From contig JANLFY010000003.1 of assembly GCA_024653485.1 (NCBI GenBank), positions 48,686 to 112,685 of the forward strand: a stretch of 64,000 nucleotides of DNA. Reading direction: 5' to 3'. How positions within the stretch are numbered: position 1 is the stretch's first letter; every line of letters begins with the position of its first letter. A model generated the notes under the pieces. The model worked only from the letters and a program-made list of their open reading frames with translations, had not been told where the DNA came from and ran no database searches. The translations under genes and the position numbers were made by a program. The DNA comes from Bacillota bacterium (GTDB taxonomy: Bacteria; Bacillota; SHA-98; UBA4971). This document shows, piece after piece, positions 31,454 through 40,531 of the stretch.

Positions 31454-32505
31454 GAGTTTGCTCCCTCCTCATCGAAGGTCCCCGCTCTCAACGCGGATCT
31501 CGTATCGTCAGCGGGCGTGCGCGCCTCGTTCGCGGTCATCGCCCCGACCGAGGAGCGCTGCGGTGGCGGACTCGCCGCGGCGTTGTCGCGCCGTCTTGCG
31601 AGGCCGACGAGATCCGCTGCGGCGCCTACGCCGCGCTGCTCCACGTAGCGCCTTATCCCTTCGACTATCTCGACGCAGGCGGCAGGCGAGACGAGGTTCC
31701 ACGTGCCCACGGCAACAGCTCTCGCTCCCGCGAGAAGGAACTCCACCGCGTCCTCTGTCCGGGAGATGCCGCCCACGCCTATCACGGGCACGCGTACCGC
31801 AGACGCGACCTCCCACACGGCTCGTAAAGCCAGGGGCTTGATCGCTGGGCCCGAAAGCCCCGCGAAGACGCGCGGCAAGGCCGGTCTCATGCGCGCGGCG
31901 TCGATGGCCACCGCGAGGTAGGTGTTGGCGCACGAGACGGCGTCCGCTCCGCCCATCTCAGCAGCCCGGGCCGTGTCGGCGATCTCGGCGACATTGGGGG
32001 AGAGCTTTACGATGACGGTCTTTTCCGTCACGCGCCGGATCGCCGCCGTCACCTCGTACACTGATTCGGGGTCGCTCGCGAAAGGCCGGCCACCCGCATG
32101 GATGTTCGGGCACGAGACGTTCACTTCTATTCCGGCTATCGCGGGTTCGCGCTCCATGCGCGACGCGAGCTCGCAGAACTCCCCCACCGAGTCTCCGGAG
32201 ACGTTCGCGATCACGGGAACGCCAATTGCGGCCAGGCTCGGCGCCTCGTCCCTGATGAACGCCTCCACTCCGGGGTTATGCAGACCTATCGAGTTGAGAA
32301 GGCCGCACGGAGTCTCCCAAAGCCTCGGGGGCGGGTTGCCGGCACGTGGCTCCAGCGTGATGCCCTTCGTCACGAGTGCTCCGAGCAAGGACACGTCGAA
32401 TATGCGTCCGAACTCCCGACCGTAACCGAAAGTGCCCGAGGCAGCCATCACGGGGTTCTTCATCCGAATGCCGCCGATGGTAACGGAGAGGTCAGCCGGA
32501 GGCAA
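31429..32505 (-). CDS. pyrD: Dihydroorotate dehydrogenase, class 1B catalytic subunit
   Basis: FMN subunit of the NAD-linked dihydroorotate dehydrogenase, which works with PyrK. Visible are MKNPVMAASGTFGYG, the FMN/substrate Lys in VIVKLSPNV, the class 1B catalytic Cys region AVSCANTYLAVAIDA, and IGVGGISRTEDAVEFLLAGA. The start is TTG at 32505: AGGAGGTGG lies six bases upstream and the encoded LPPADLSVTIGG fits the family; there is no ATG or GTG at a suitable place. It overlaps pyrK by 14 bp. About 50 C-terminal residues after the barrel are Ala/Ser/Arg-rich and not conserved. Confidence 0.94.
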   Translation of the reverse strand: MPPADLSVTIGGIRMKNPVMAASGTFGYGREFGRIFDVSLLGALVTKGITLEPRAGNPPPRLWETPCGLLNSIGLHNPGVEAFIRDEAPSLAAIGVPVIANVSGDSVGEFCELASRMEREPAIAGIEVNVSCPNIHAGGRPFASDPESVYEVTAAIRRVTEKTVIVKLSPNVAEIADTARAAEMGGADAVSCANTYLAVAIDAARMRPALPRVFAGLSGPAIKPLALRAVWEVASAVRVPVIGVGGISRTEDAVEFLLAGARAVAVGTWNLVSPAACVEIVEGIRRYVEQRGVGAAADLVGLARRRDNAAASPPPQRSSVGAMTANEARTPADDTRSALRAGTFDEEGANSWTKTAES

Positions 32506-33547
32506 CGAGGTCCACCTCCTCGACCCAGAACACCGGGCCGTCTGCGCACACGCGAAGGTACGACGGAGCCCCGGACGATCCCTTCCCTTTCGCACGCACC
32601 ACGCATCCGAGGCACGCTCCGATGCCGCAAGCCATGCGCTCCTCCAGGCTGACCTGAGCGCGGACGCCGAACGCTTCGCTGAGCCGCGCAACCTCCCGGA
32701 GCATCCCGGCGGGTCCGGAGGCGTACACGCACGTCACGCGCCCGCGCGCAAGCACATCTCGAAGGACGTCCGTAGCCAGGCCGCGCCCACCCATGCTGCC
32801 GTCCTCCGTCACTGTGAGCGCCTCGAACGTGGGGCACGCGTCCTGGGGGCCAAAGCCGCGTCCGCCATCCGCCTCGCTCGCACCGGGCGCCGCAGCGCGT
32901 TCCGTACCGCACGTTTCGCGCCCAGTCGCGCTCTCCGATAGCCCAGAACGCCCCAAGCCGGAAGCGTGGACGAGGCTCAGGAGGCCACGAAGGGTCTCCG
33001 CGTTACGCGCCCCTGCGATCAGCACTAAGCCCTCGCCCGCACGGCACAAGGCATCCGCCAGCATCGCCAGTGGAGCTATGCCCAGCCCCCCTGCCACAAG
33101 CACCACACGCCCGGCGCACGCTTGCGTCCGGCCGTCGAGTCGGGCCTCCGCGTCGAGCTCGCCCACGCGTGCTTCGCGTGTCGCGATCCCCCCGTCCTCT
33201 CGGCCGATGCGTGCTCTTGGCATCTCGAAGCCCCTGCCCAGCGGCCCCAGCACGTCCAGCTCGTCGCCAGGGCAGAGGGTCGAGAGCAGCGTCGTCCCCC
33301 TTCCCACAACTTGGTAAACGATGGAGAAGTCGCGGTCGTCCGGGCAAGTCCCGCACACGCTGAATGGACGCCTCAGCAGGGGATCAAGGGAGGTCCCGGG
33401 AAGGCGAACGTGAACGAACTGTCCCGGGAGCGTGCAACGTGCCACGTGTTCGTTCTCAATCCGCATCAGATAGCACCCGGGCGCCACCTGTCGGTTCTCC
33501 AGCACCCTCGACAACAGCGCAGCGGGCGCCGACTGACCACGTTCCAC
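32492..33547 (-). CDS. pyrK: Dihydroorotate dehydrogenase electron transfer subunit PyrK, with two insertions
   Basis: FAD and 2Fe-2S subunit that passes electrons from PyrD to NAD. FAD-binding RRPFSVC, NAD-binding VVLVAGGLGIAPLAMLA and the iron-sulphur cysteines in MACGIGACLGCVVR plus LRVCADGPVF are all present. At 351 residues it is about 90 longer than usual: insertions at about residues 111-146 (charged, after LGRGFEMP) and 195-238 (Gly/Ala/Glu-rich, with extra Cys) interrupt the nucleotide domain. The frame is continuous and conserved blocks resume after each, so these are real insertions rather than frameshifts. The start is GTG at 33547, behind AAGGGGGTGG. Confidence 0.9.
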   Translation of the reverse strand: MERGQSAPAALLSRVLENRQVAPGCYLMRIENEHVARCTLPGQFVHVRLPGTSLDPLLRRPFSVCGTCPDDRDFSIVYQVVGRGTTLLSTLCPGDELDVLGPLGRGFEMPRARIGREDGGIATREARVGELDAEARLDGRTQACAGRVVLVAGGLGIAPLAMLADALCRAGEGLVLIAGARNAETLRGLLSLVHASGLGRSGLSESATGRETCGTERAAAPGASEADGGRGFGPQDACPTFEALTVTEDGSMGGRGLATDVLRDVLARGRVTCVYASGPAGMLREVARLSEAFGVRAQVSLEERMACGIGACLGCVVRAKGKGSSGAPSYLRVCADGPVFWVEEVDLVASG

Positions 33548-33560
33548 TACACCACCCCCT

Positions 33561-34859
33561 TCACGCTGCGGTCCGCGCATCGAAGGACAGGACCCCGTCG
33601 ACAATGGTCGCGACCACCTTTCCAGAGAGCCTCCTGCCGGCGAACGGTGTGTTGCGACTAGCCGAGGCGAAAGCAGCTGGATCCACCACGAAGCTCGCGT
33701 CAGGGTCCAGCAGCGTCAGGTTGGCGCAAGCCCCAGGCACGATTCCCGGCCAGTCGAGACCCAGGATCCTTGCCGGGCCGTAGGACATCTTGTCCACAAG
33801 CTGCTGCAAGGTGAGAACGCCCGGCTTCACCAGCTCGGTGAACACAACCGGCAGGGACGTCTCCAACCCGATCATTCCAGGCGCGGCAAGTTCGTATTCC
33901 ACCTCTTTTTCCTCCCTGGTGTGGGGAGCGTGGTCCGACGCGACGGCATCGATGGTCCCGTCCAAGAGGCCGGCGCGCAACGCCTCCACGTCGCGACGGC
34001 TGCGCAAGGGGGGATTCACTTTTGTGTTCGTGTCGTACCCCGCCACGGCTTCGTCCGTCAGGGCGAGGTGGTGAGGCGTGACTTCGCACGTCACCGCCGC
34101 GCCTCTCTCCTTCGCGCGCCGGACGAGCTCGACCGACCCCGCGGTGCTCACGTGGGCGATGTGGAGCCTCGCTCCCGTAAGCTCAGCGAGGATTATGTCC
34201 CTTGCCACCATAATCTCCTCTGCGGCAGCCGGGATCCCCGGGAGTCCCAGACGCGTGGACCAGTAGCCCTCGTTCATGGCACCTCCCGCTGACAGCTCCA
34301 AGTCCTCCGAATGGGATATCACCGGGAGGCCGAACGTGCTGGCGTACTCCATCGCATAACGCATGATTCTGGAGCTCGCAACAGGACGCCCATCGTCGGA
34401 AATCGCCACTGCCCCAGCTCGAGACAGCTCACCGATCTCGGCGAGCTCCGCTCCGTCGCAGCCTTTCGTGATGGCCCCCACCGGAAGGACTCTCGCATGC
34501 CCACATTCTCTCGCTCTCGACCGCACGAAGCTCACCGCCGCTGCCGTGTCGATGGGTGGATCCGTGTTGGGCATGCACGCCACGGCCACGAACCCGCCCC
34601 TCACCGCCGCGAGGGTTCCGGTCTCGATGGTTTCCTCGTCCTCCCTCCCCGGCTCGCGAAGGTGTACGTGCATGTCGATGAGACCGGGCAACACCAGTTT
34701 TCCACGCGCGTCGATCTCATCTATCTCCCCTGTGCCCGTGGGAGCGTCGGTGCCGGCGCCGACCGAAACTATTTTCCCCGCCTCTATCAGCACGTCCATT
34801 GTTCCGTCGAGGCGGTTTCGTGGATCCACCACGCGCCCGCCCTTAAGCAGTAGCTTCAC
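33561..34859 (-). CDS. pyrC: Dihydroorotase, class I
   Basis: Zinc amidohydrolase closing carbamoyl aspartate to dihydroorotate. The metal motif [26 protein letters not shown], the [18 protein letters not shown] strand and [12 protein letters not shown] are all seen; [14 protein letters not shown] closes the barrel. The start is a GTG at 34859 (432 residues) behind GGGAGGGAAA, overlapping the pyrB end by 17 bp. Class I dihydroorotases often pair physically with PyrB, which is the upstream gene here. Confidence 0.96.
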   Translation of the reverse strand: MKLLLKGGRVVDPRNRLDGTMDVLIEAGKIVSVGAGTDAPTGTGEIDEIDARGKLVLPGLIDMHVHLREPGREDEETIETGTLAAVRGGFVAVACMPNTDPPIDTAAAVSFVRSRARECGHARVLPVGAITKGCDGAELAEIGELSRAGAVAISDDGRPVASSRIMRYAMEYASTFGLPVISHSEDLELSAGGAMNEGYWSTRLGLPGIPAAAEEIMVARDIILAELTGARLHIAHVSTAGSVELVRRAKERGAAVTCEVTPHHLALTDEAVAGYDTNTKVNPPLRSRRDVEALRAGLLDGTIDAVASDHAPHTREEKEVEYELAAPGMIGLETSLPVVFTELVKPGVLTLQQLVDKMSYGPARILGLDWPGIVPGACANLTLLDPDASFVVDPAAFASASRNTPFAGRRLSGKVVATIVDGVLSFDARTAA

Positions 34860-35784
34860 CGGGTTTCCCTCCCCCCGATAGCAGATACAGCACGGCCATG
34901 CGGCACGCAACTCCGTTGGTGACCTGCTCGCGCACGGCCGCGTTGGGGCATTCCGCGACCTCTTCCGTGATCTCCACCCCTAGGTTCGCGGGACCGGGGT
35001 GCAGGACGAGCACGCCAGGCTTGCACCTCCGGAGCCTCTCGCGGGTCAGGCCGTACATCTCTGAGTACTCTCTGATGCTGGGGAGCAGGCCCTTCTTCTG
35101 TCTCTCCAGCTGAAGCCTGAGGACGTTCACCACGTCGGCCTCGGCCAACGCCTCCTCGAGGTCGCAAGTCACCCGCACTCCCAAGCGTGAGACGTCCTGT
35201 GGGATGAGAGTCCTCGGCGCGCACACCGTGACGCGGGCGCCGAGTTTCAAGAGCCCCCAGATGTTCGACCTTGCCACGCGACTGTGCAGGATATCGCCAA
35301 CGATGACAACCTCGAGGCCTTCCACTCGGCCGAGGCGCTCCTTGATGGTGAAGAGGTCGAGGAGAGCCTGGGTCGGGTGCTCGTGCCTGCCGTCGCCGGC
35401 GTTTATCACCGAAGCCCTCACCGTCCGCGCCACCAGGTGCGGGGCGCCAGCCATCTGGTGGCGGATGACTATATAGTTCGCCCCCAAGGACTCAAGGGTT
35501 CGTGCGGTGTCCTTCAGGCTCTCACCCTTCGCGACGCTACTGGTGGACGTGGCTATGTTCGTGACGTCCGCGCCCATCCATTTGCCCGCGAGCTCGAACG
35601 ATGTCCTGGTCCTCGTGCTCGGTTCGTAGAAGAGATTCACCATGGTCTTTCCACGAAGGGTCGGCAGCTTCTTGATGTCCCTCGCGAGCACCTCTTTCAT
35701 GGGCACGGCCGTGTCAAGGATGAGCTCGATCTCGTCGCGTTCCAGGTACTCCAGGCCCAACAAGTCCTTGTGTCTTAGCTGCAT
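34843..35784 (-). CDS. pyrB: Aspartate carbamoyltransferase catalytic subunit
   Basis: First committed pyrimidine step. The 313-residue protein has the carbamoyl-phosphate motif [13 protein letters not shown], the mobile loop [25 protein letters not shown] and [12 protein letters not shown]. The start is the ATG at 35784 behind GGAAGGAGG. A PyrR-type attenuator lies in the 382-bp leader between pyrR and this gene. No pyrI gene is present, as expected for Firmicutes. Confidence 0.97.
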   Translation of the reverse strand: MQLRHKDLLGLEYLERDEIELILDTAVPMKEVLARDIKKLPTLRGKTMVNLFYEPSTRTRTSFELAGKWMGADVTNIATSTSSVAKGESLKDTARTLESLGANYIVIRHQMAGAPHLVARTVRASVINAGDGRHEHPTQALLDLFTIKERLGRVEGLEVVIVGDILHSRVARSNIWGLLKLGARVTVCAPRTLIPQDVSRLGVRVTCDLEEALAEADVVNVLRLQLERQKKGLLPSIREYSEMYGLTRERLRRCKPGVLVLHPGPANLGVEITEEVAECPNAAVREQVTNGVACRMAVLYLLSGGGKPGEATA

Positions 35785-35977
35785 GGTACGCCTCCTTCCT
35801 TGCTTCCTTTCCCCGCTCGGAATCTGGCATCGAGCGCGCCGCGGAAGCTCGCTATCGAGCTCGCGTCGCGATAACGGTCTTGCGTTCCACCTCGTGGACG
35901 TGTCGGTGAGGGTGCGGCTCCCGTGCGAGACTTGGTCCCTCCAAGAGCCGGCAACACCGCGCCCGGCGTCGCGACAG

Positions 35978-36023
35978 GTACAGTAAGAGCCTCCCTTCCG
36001 GATGCTCGCCGGAAAGGAGGCTC
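35978..36023 (-). terminator. Attenuator hairpin upstream of pyrB
   Basis: Minus-strand hairpin with 15-base arms (GAGCCTCCTTTCCGG at 36009-36023 against 35987-36001, one mismatch, 7-base loop), followed by TTACTG, a weak T-tail. Together with the upstream PyrR loop it forms the classical choice: UMP-bound PyrR favours the terminator, otherwise the antiterminator forms and pyrB-purB are expressed. Confidence 0.68.
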
Positions 36024-36056
36024 CTTGCGCGCAAAGCGCGGCTTGCCAGGGGCTCC

Positions 36057-36092
36057 TCCCCTTCCGGCCTCGCCGGGCCATGTTAAAGGGGT
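36057..36092 (-). promoter_or_regulatory. PyrR-binding loop 2 (anti-antiterminator) upstream of pyrB
   Basis: On the minus strand CCTTTAACATGG is followed by CCCGGCGAGGCC and GGAAGG. The core CCCGGCGAGG fits the Bacillus PyrR site UCCNGNGAGG at all but the first base, and the flanks CCTT and GGAAGG can pair as the lower stem. It lies about 34 bases upstream of the terminator arm. Confidence 0.65.
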
Positions 36093-36166
36093 CCTCTATC
36101 GCCCTTTTCGCCTGTCGTTCGCCAATCGTGTGGACTAGGCCGCCGTCGGGAACCCGCGGCGGATCG

Positions 36167-36739
<573 letters not shown>

Positions 36740-36757
36740 TCACCACACCTCCCGCAT

Positions 36758-36791
36758 TGAAAAACCTTCTTGCCGCGGCGGCAAGAAGGTT
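36758..36791 (-). terminator. Attenuator terminator upstream of pyrR
   Basis: A perfect 13-bp inverted repeat (AACCTTCTTGCCG and its complement, 3-base loop) ends in a run of five T residues on the minus strand, 20 bases before the pyrR start: a textbook intrinsic terminator. Placed after the PyrR loop at 36823-36856 it forms the first pyr attenuator. Confidence 0.82.
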
Positions 36792-36822
36792 CAAACGCAC
36801 GTGCCACGTCACGCGATCCAGT

Positions 36823-36856
36823 CTCCTTGCCGGCCTCGCTGAGCCAGCTTAAAGGA
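36823..36856 (-). promoter_or_regulatory. PyrR-binding loop 1 in the pyrR leader
   Basis: Minus strand: TTCCTTTAAGCTGG, then CTCAGCGAGGCC, then GGCAAGGAG. CTCAGCGAGG matches the PyrR recognition consensus UCCNGNGAGG at most positions, and TCCTT pairs with AAGGA to form the lower stem. It has the same layout as loop 2 at 36057, which independently supports both. Confidence 0.65.
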
Positions 36857-36881
36857 ATACGTCCTCTTTACTTTTACATCT

Positions 36882-36910
36882 AGTCTACCATTTGAGATCG
36901 AGCCCGTCAA
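36882..36910 (-). promoter_or_regulatory. SigA-type promoter of the pyr operon
   Basis: TTGACG (36905-36910), a 17-base spacer and TAGACT (36882-36887) on the minus strand. The transcript would start near 36875, giving a leader of about 135 bases that contains PyrR loop 1 and the terminator before pyrR. Confidence 0.8.
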
Positions 36911-36990
36911 CTACGAATCTGTCGCCGGGTCTTCCATCCCTTACGAGGGCGGCCTCGGCCGGGACCGCCTACTCCCCAGGCGCCGCCTGG

Positions 36991-37932
36991 TCACCGGGCA
37001 CTCGCCGGCCCTGTTTCCCTTGTCTTGGCCCCCGCGGCGGCCCTCCGCTGCTGCCTGGCCCTCTCCCACATGCGCCACTCAAGCCATACGGGGCTCGCCA
37101 CGAATATCGACGAGTACGTCCCCACGATGAGGCCGATCATCAGAGCAAGGCTGAAATCCTTGATGCTAGCTCCGCCGAAGAGGAATAGAGCGACCACGGC
37201 AAGCAGGGTAGTTGCCACCGTGTTCAACGACCTTCTCAGCGTCTGCAGTAGGCTCTTGTTCGTCAGCTCCTCCAGAGTCTCTTTCTTCCTAAGTCTGAGG
37301 TTCTCCCGTATCTTGTCGAATATCACTATGGTGTCGTTGATGGAATACCCGATTATCGTCAGCACAGCCGCGATGAAGGGGCTATTCACCTGTCTCCCCA
37401 TGACCGCGAACGCGCCCAGTACTATTATTGTATCGTGTATGAGGGCGAGCACCGCCGCCACCGCGAACTTGAATTCGAAGCGAAGGGACACGTATACGAC
37501 TATCCCGATCCACGACACCAAGACCGCCATGAGAGCCTTGCTGAGGAGCTCCCTCCCGATGACCCCCTCGACCAACTGGGATTCGACCACGCTGACCTGA
37601 CCAAGCGCGCGGGAAAGCGCGGCTACGATCCTCCCTATCTGCTCATCATTTAGTGGGCGCCCCCCCACCTGCGCCCTCACTTGCACGTCGTTTGTACCAG
37701 ATATGGGCTGGACCACGGCCTTCTGGAGGTGCATGTCCGCGAGCTCCGCGCCCGTGAGCGCCTCCGAAACCTCGCTCGCCCTGACCGGCCTCTCAAACCT
37801 CAGCCTGAGCAGGGACCCGCCGGTGAAGTCGACCCCAAGGTTCAGGCCTCGCGTGAGGAGCGCTATGATCCCACAAACCACGAGTATCCCTGATATGGCA
37901 AGGAACAAGCGCCTCTTGCCGATTATGTCCAC
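36991..37932 (-). CDS. secF: Protein translocase subunit SecF
   Basis: Works with SecD to draw exported proteins through SecYEG with the proton motive force. The 313-residue product has six membrane helices; the N-terminal helix is followed by GLNLGVDFTGGSLLRLRFE, and the conserved helix 4-5 region IGYSINDTIVIFDKIREN is present. It begins 13 bp after secD. The C-terminus (residues 285-313) is a basic cytosolic tail. Confidence 0.96.
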   Translation of the reverse strand: MDIIGKRRLFLAISGILVVCGIIALLTRGLNLGVDFTGGSLLRLRFERPVRASEVSEALTGAELADMHLQKAVVQPISGTNDVQVRAQVGGRPLNDEQIGRIVAALSRALGQVSVVESQLVEGVIGRELLSKALMAVLVSWIGIVVYVSLRFEFKFAVAAVLALIHDTIIVLGAFAVMGRQVNSPFIAAVLTIIGYSINDTIVIFDKIRENLRLRKKETLEELTNKSLLQTLRRSLNTVATTLLAVVALFLFGGASIKDFSLALMIGLIVGTYSSIFVASPVWLEWRMWERARQQRRAAAGAKTRETGPASAR

Positions 37933-37945
37933 GGTTTTGACCTCC

Positions 37946-39139
37946 TTACGCGCCGAAGTACCTTGCGTACCTCTCGGGGTTCCGGTCCACGACGGTTGTC
38001 ATCAAGACGCGCGTCACGACTATCGCTGTGAACATGCTGGCCAGTACGCCGAGCCCGAGGGTCACTGCGAAGCCGCGAACCGCTCCCGTCCCGTACACGT
38101 ACAACACCCCGGCGGTGATAAGCGTGGTCACGTTGGAGTCGAGTATGCACCCGAATGCCCGGGTGAACCCGGCCTCGATCGCCGCCCGCAGGCGTTTTCC
38201 GCCTCGTATCTCCTCTTTGATTCTCTCAAAGATGATCACGTTCGCGTCTACAGCCATACCTACGGAGAGAATCAGTCCCGCTATGCCCGGCAGCGTGAGC
38301 ACAGCGTGGACACACGCCAAGACCGCAAGGACGATGAGTGCGTACACAGCGAGAGCTACGTCTGCCATCAAGCCGGGCAGCCTATACATCATTAGCATGA
38401 AAAGCACGACAAGTCCCGCGCCCACGACGGCCGCGATCTTGCTTTGGTCGATGGACTCCTTGCCCAGCGTGGGTTCCAGCACTTCGCTGTGAAGAAGGTC
38501 CAATGGCACGGGCAGCGCGCCTGCACGAAGCATCATGGAGAGATCCTTGGCTCTATCCATGCTGCCGATCCCCGTGATCTGGCCCTTGTCCTTGATAACG
38601 CTCTGCACTACTGGAGCGGACAGAAGCTCCTGGTCGAGGTATATGGCGATCGGGCGGCCGATGTTCTCGCGAGTCGCCTTCTCGAATTTCCTCGCGCCCT
38701 CGCTCGTAAGCTCGAAGTGGACGGCGGGTCGCCCGTACTCATCAGATCCCGCAGTCGCGTTCTTCAGGTCGTTGCCGGTCATTATCACTTTCCCCTGCTC
38801 GTCCCTGAACTCGAGCTGCGCTGTTCTGCCGACTATCTCCTTGGCTCTTTGCGGGTCCTTTACCCCTGCCAGCTCGACTACGATCCTCCTTGAGCCTTGC
38901 CGGTAGATCGCCGGCTCGGCGACACCCAGCTGATTGACTCTTCTCTCTATGACTTCCTTAGCGCGCGCCACAGCGTCCTCGTCGGCTCTCACCGTGTCGG
39001 TGTCCCTCGCCTCGAGGACCATGCGGGTGCCGCCCCGCAGGTCGAGGCCGAGGTTCATGGGCAGCTTGTACACAGCGAAACCACACGCAATCACCAGGAC
39101 AGCGATTCCGACGAGCCTCCAGAGGGTTCCTGGCCTCAT
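37946..39139 (-). CDS. secD: Protein translocase subunit SecD
   Basis: Membrane partner of SecF, with a large external domain that pulls on translocating chains. Seen: an N-terminal helix, NLGLDLRGGTRMVLEARD, ERRVNQLGVAEPAIYRQG in the P1 head, and the RND-type helices with IAGLILSVGMAVDANVIIFE. The start is fixed at the ATG at 39139 (397 residues, GGGAGGA upstream) because the promoter at 39182-39210 would place the transcript start at about the codon at 39175, the next in-frame start upstream. Confidence 0.95.
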   Translation of the reverse strand: MRPGTLWRLVGIAVLVIACGFAVYKLPMNLGLDLRGGTRMVLEARDTDTVRADEDAVARAKEVIERRVNQLGVAEPAIYRQGSRRIVVELAGVKDPQRAKEIVGRTAQLEFRDEQGKVIMTGNDLKNATAGSDEYGRPAVHFELTSEGARKFEKATRENIGRPIAIYLDQELLSAPVVQSVIKDKGQITGIGSMDRAKDLSMMLRAGALPVPLDLLHSEVLEPTLGKESIDQSKIAAVVGAGLVVLFMLMMYRLPGLMADVALAVYALIVLAVLACVHAVLTLPGIAGLILSVGMAVDANVIIFERIKEEIRGGKRLRAAIEAGFTRAFGCILDSNVTTLITAGVLYVYGTGAVRGFAVTLGLGVLASMFTAIVVTRVLMTTVVDRNPERYARYFGA

Positions 39140-39181
39140 GAATCCGGTTCCTCCCTTGCCCGCCCCAATTGACACAACCCC

Positions 39182-39210
39182 ATTATATGAGTTGGATTTG
39201 GGCTTGTCAA
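39182..39210 (-). promoter_or_regulatory. Consensus SigA promoter of secDF
   Basis: TTGACA (39205-39210), exactly 17 bases, TATAAT (39182-39187): both hexamers fully match the consensus. It points to constitutive, strong expression and separates secDF from the HD gene upstream. Confidence 0.88.
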
Positions 39211-39247
39211 CGAAACGAGCCCCTCCGCGCTGCGCCCGTGGACCGTC

Positions 39248-39910
39248 CTACAGCAGCTTGGCGCCGTTTATCTCGAGTCGAAAACGACAGTTGAGGAACT
39301 GGGCCGCCCGCCTGCACATCACCATCCTTGCCAGGAAGATCTCGAAGTAGTCCATCACCGGTGACAACTCCATGTCGATCTCGAGTTCGAGAGTGACGTT
39401 GCGGGCCTGGGCGTCCACCCGGAGGAACGAGCGGAGGACCGCGTAGTTGACGCGGTCATGGATCTCGAACGTGGCCGGATCGACGTTTCTCACCCTCGAA
39501 CGGTGAACATCCGACTTGTCTGCTAGAATGAGCGCAGCCGCAACGTTGTTGACCGCCTGTCCAACCTGTTCCTCGTGGTTGCCTATGGCGCCCGCCACCT
39601 GAGCGACCTCGGACGGATCCATCTCAACCTTGAGGAGGATCATCGTGGCCAGCGCGGCACCCACGGCTCCATGGTGATCGCGGCCGGCCATGTTGCCTAT
39701 GTCGTGCATGAAGCCGGCGATCGCGGCAAGCTCCGCCTCCCTCTCGGAATGGCCGAGGCGCTCCAGGATATTCCGCGCTATCTGTGAGACCAGCGAGGCG
39801 TGCCTTGTCCCGTGCTCGGTGAGGCCTATGGCAGCGAGGTGTTCGTCCGCCTTTTCCACGAATACCCTCACCTCAGGGATTCTCCTGACATCGTCTAGTA
39901 CCAGAGCCAT
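39248..39910 (-). CDS. HD-domain metal-dependent phosphohydrolase
   Basis: A 220-residue HD-superfamily protein with a His in TEHGTRHASLVSQIARNIL, the HD doublet in FMHDIGNMAGRDHHGAVG and a later Asp in LILADKSDVHRSRVR; the C-terminus is a small extra domain (LELEIDMELSPVMDYFEIF). The substrate is unknown; HD enzymes act on nucleotides or phospho-signals. A gene of this type between secD and yajC occurs in several thermophilic Clostridia, so the position looks conserved. Promoter not evident; a 13-bp direct repeat lies 30 bp upstream. Confidence 0.85.
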   Translation of the reverse strand: MALVLDDVRRIPEVRVFVEKADEHLAAIGLTEHGTRHASLVSQIARNILERLGHSEREAELAAIAGFMHDIGNMAGRDHHGAVGAALATMILLKVEMDPSEVAQVAGAIGNHEEQVGQAVNNVAAALILADKSDVHRSRVRNVDPATFEIHDRVNYAVLRSFLRVDAQARNVTLELEIDMELSPVMDYFEIFLARMVMCRRAAQFLNCRFRLEINGAKLL

Positions 39911-39940
39911 CCTTACGCCTCCCGCTGAAGTGGGCCGTCC

Positions 39941-39966
39941 GACGCGGATCGTTGACGCGGATCGTT
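39941..39966. repeat. 13-bp tandem direct repeat upstream of the HD gene
   Basis: GACGCGGATCGTT occurs twice head-to-tail, starting 31 bp upstream of the HD gene start codon. Exact tandem copies at such a position resemble a repeated operator half-site; a replication slip is the simpler alternative. Confidence 0.5.
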
Positions 39967-40176
39967 CGCCCTACGCCGAGTGGAACGCGCGCCGGCGTGT
40001 GCACCGCGCCGCAAAGTGCGGGCAAGGACGGCCGCGGGGAGTGACACGGCCTCACAGCAGCGCATCTCACCCAGGCGCGGCAAGCATCGTCGCACGTCCC
40101 GACGCATAGCATGCCGGCGGTCGCGGACGGATATGCCACCTCCGCGTGGGAGCGGCGGCCTCACGCGCGACGGATG

Positions 40177-40205
40177 TGACGCGACGCCGGGCGGGGACAT
40201 AGACT
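40177..40205 (+). promoter_or_regulatory. Weak promoter candidate for the YabG-like gene
   Basis: GTGACG (40177-40182), 17 bases, TAGACT (40200-40205). Each hexamer matches consensus at four of six positions, and the -10 equals that of the pyr promoter. If the gene belongs to sporulation, a SigE/SigK promoter would be expected instead, and I could not recognise one. Confidence 0.3.
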
Positions 40206-40272
40206 GTATCGGGAAGTAGAGGATTTTCCCACCAGCGAGCAGCGAGTCTCCGAGGATCATGGAGGGAAGGAG

Positions 40273-40494
40273 ATGGCGGAGCTTCTGGCTGTAGGTGATT
40301 ATGTCACCAGGAAGTCCCATGGCGGCGACATCATCTTCAAGGTAGTCGCCGTCGAAGGTGACAGCGCGCTTCTACGCGGCGTCCTGCTGAGGATCATGGC
40401 AGATGCCCCAACGAACGATCTCGTGAGGGTCAAACCGGAGCGTGCCATCCTGGCATTGCGCTCTGTCGAAAGCGTTGAGAGGAAGACAGGATAG
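40273..40494 (+). CDS. Stand-alone YabG N-terminal-type domain protein
   Basis: A 73-residue protein. MAELLAVGDYVTRKSHGGD, then IIFKVVAVEGDSALLRGV and RIMADAPTNDLVRVKPE follow the N-terminal beta-barrel of YabG, the spore-coat protease, almost block for block; the roughly 200-residue protease domain is absent. A strong GGAGGGAAGGAG precedes the ATG. A stop follows cleanly, and the downstream frame does not resume YabG, so this is a free-standing domain rather than a frameshift in this region. It is on the plus strand, opposite to its neighbours, 37 bp before an unknown gene. It may bind coat proteins or modulate a full YabG elsewhere. Confidence 0.72.
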   Translation: MAELLAVGDYVTRKSHGGDIIFKVVAVEGDSALLRGVLLRIMADAPTNDLVRVKPERAILALRSVESVERKTG

Positions 40495-40531
40495 AGCCAT
40501 AAGCGCCATCGGGAAAGGAGTGACTCAAGGC

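Larger units (their letters stand above)
35785..36166 (-). promoter_or_regulatory. pyrR-pyrB leader region carrying the second PyrR attenuator
   Basis: This 382-bp intergenic stretch holds a PyrR-binding loop (36057-36092) and a terminator hairpin (35978-36023). The part nearest pyrB, 35785-35975, has open frames but nothing that resembles a gene. It lies in the same position as the pyrR-pyrP-pyrB leaders of Bacillus, where each intergenic gap has its own attenuator. Confidence 0.65.
39911..40272. other. 362-bp divergent intergenic region, HD gene / YabG-like gene
   Basis: Strongly GC-rich. It holds a 13-bp tandem direct repeat (39941-39966) near the HD gene and a weak promoter-like pair (40177-40205) facing the YabG-like gene. 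The middle, 39970-40170, has open frames on both strands but none with a family signature or ribosome-binding site. Confidence 0.45.

Noticed and set aside
32492..33547. Frameshift or assembly error as the cause of the long PyrK.
   Set aside because: The frame is uninterrupted, and conserved FAD, NAD and iron-sulphur blocks occur in the same register before, between and after the insertions.
39140..39175. Start of secD at 39175, the longest frame.
   Set aside because: The consensus promoter at 39182-39210 would start transcription at about that codon, leaving no leader or ribosome-binding site; the ATG at 39139 has a good site.
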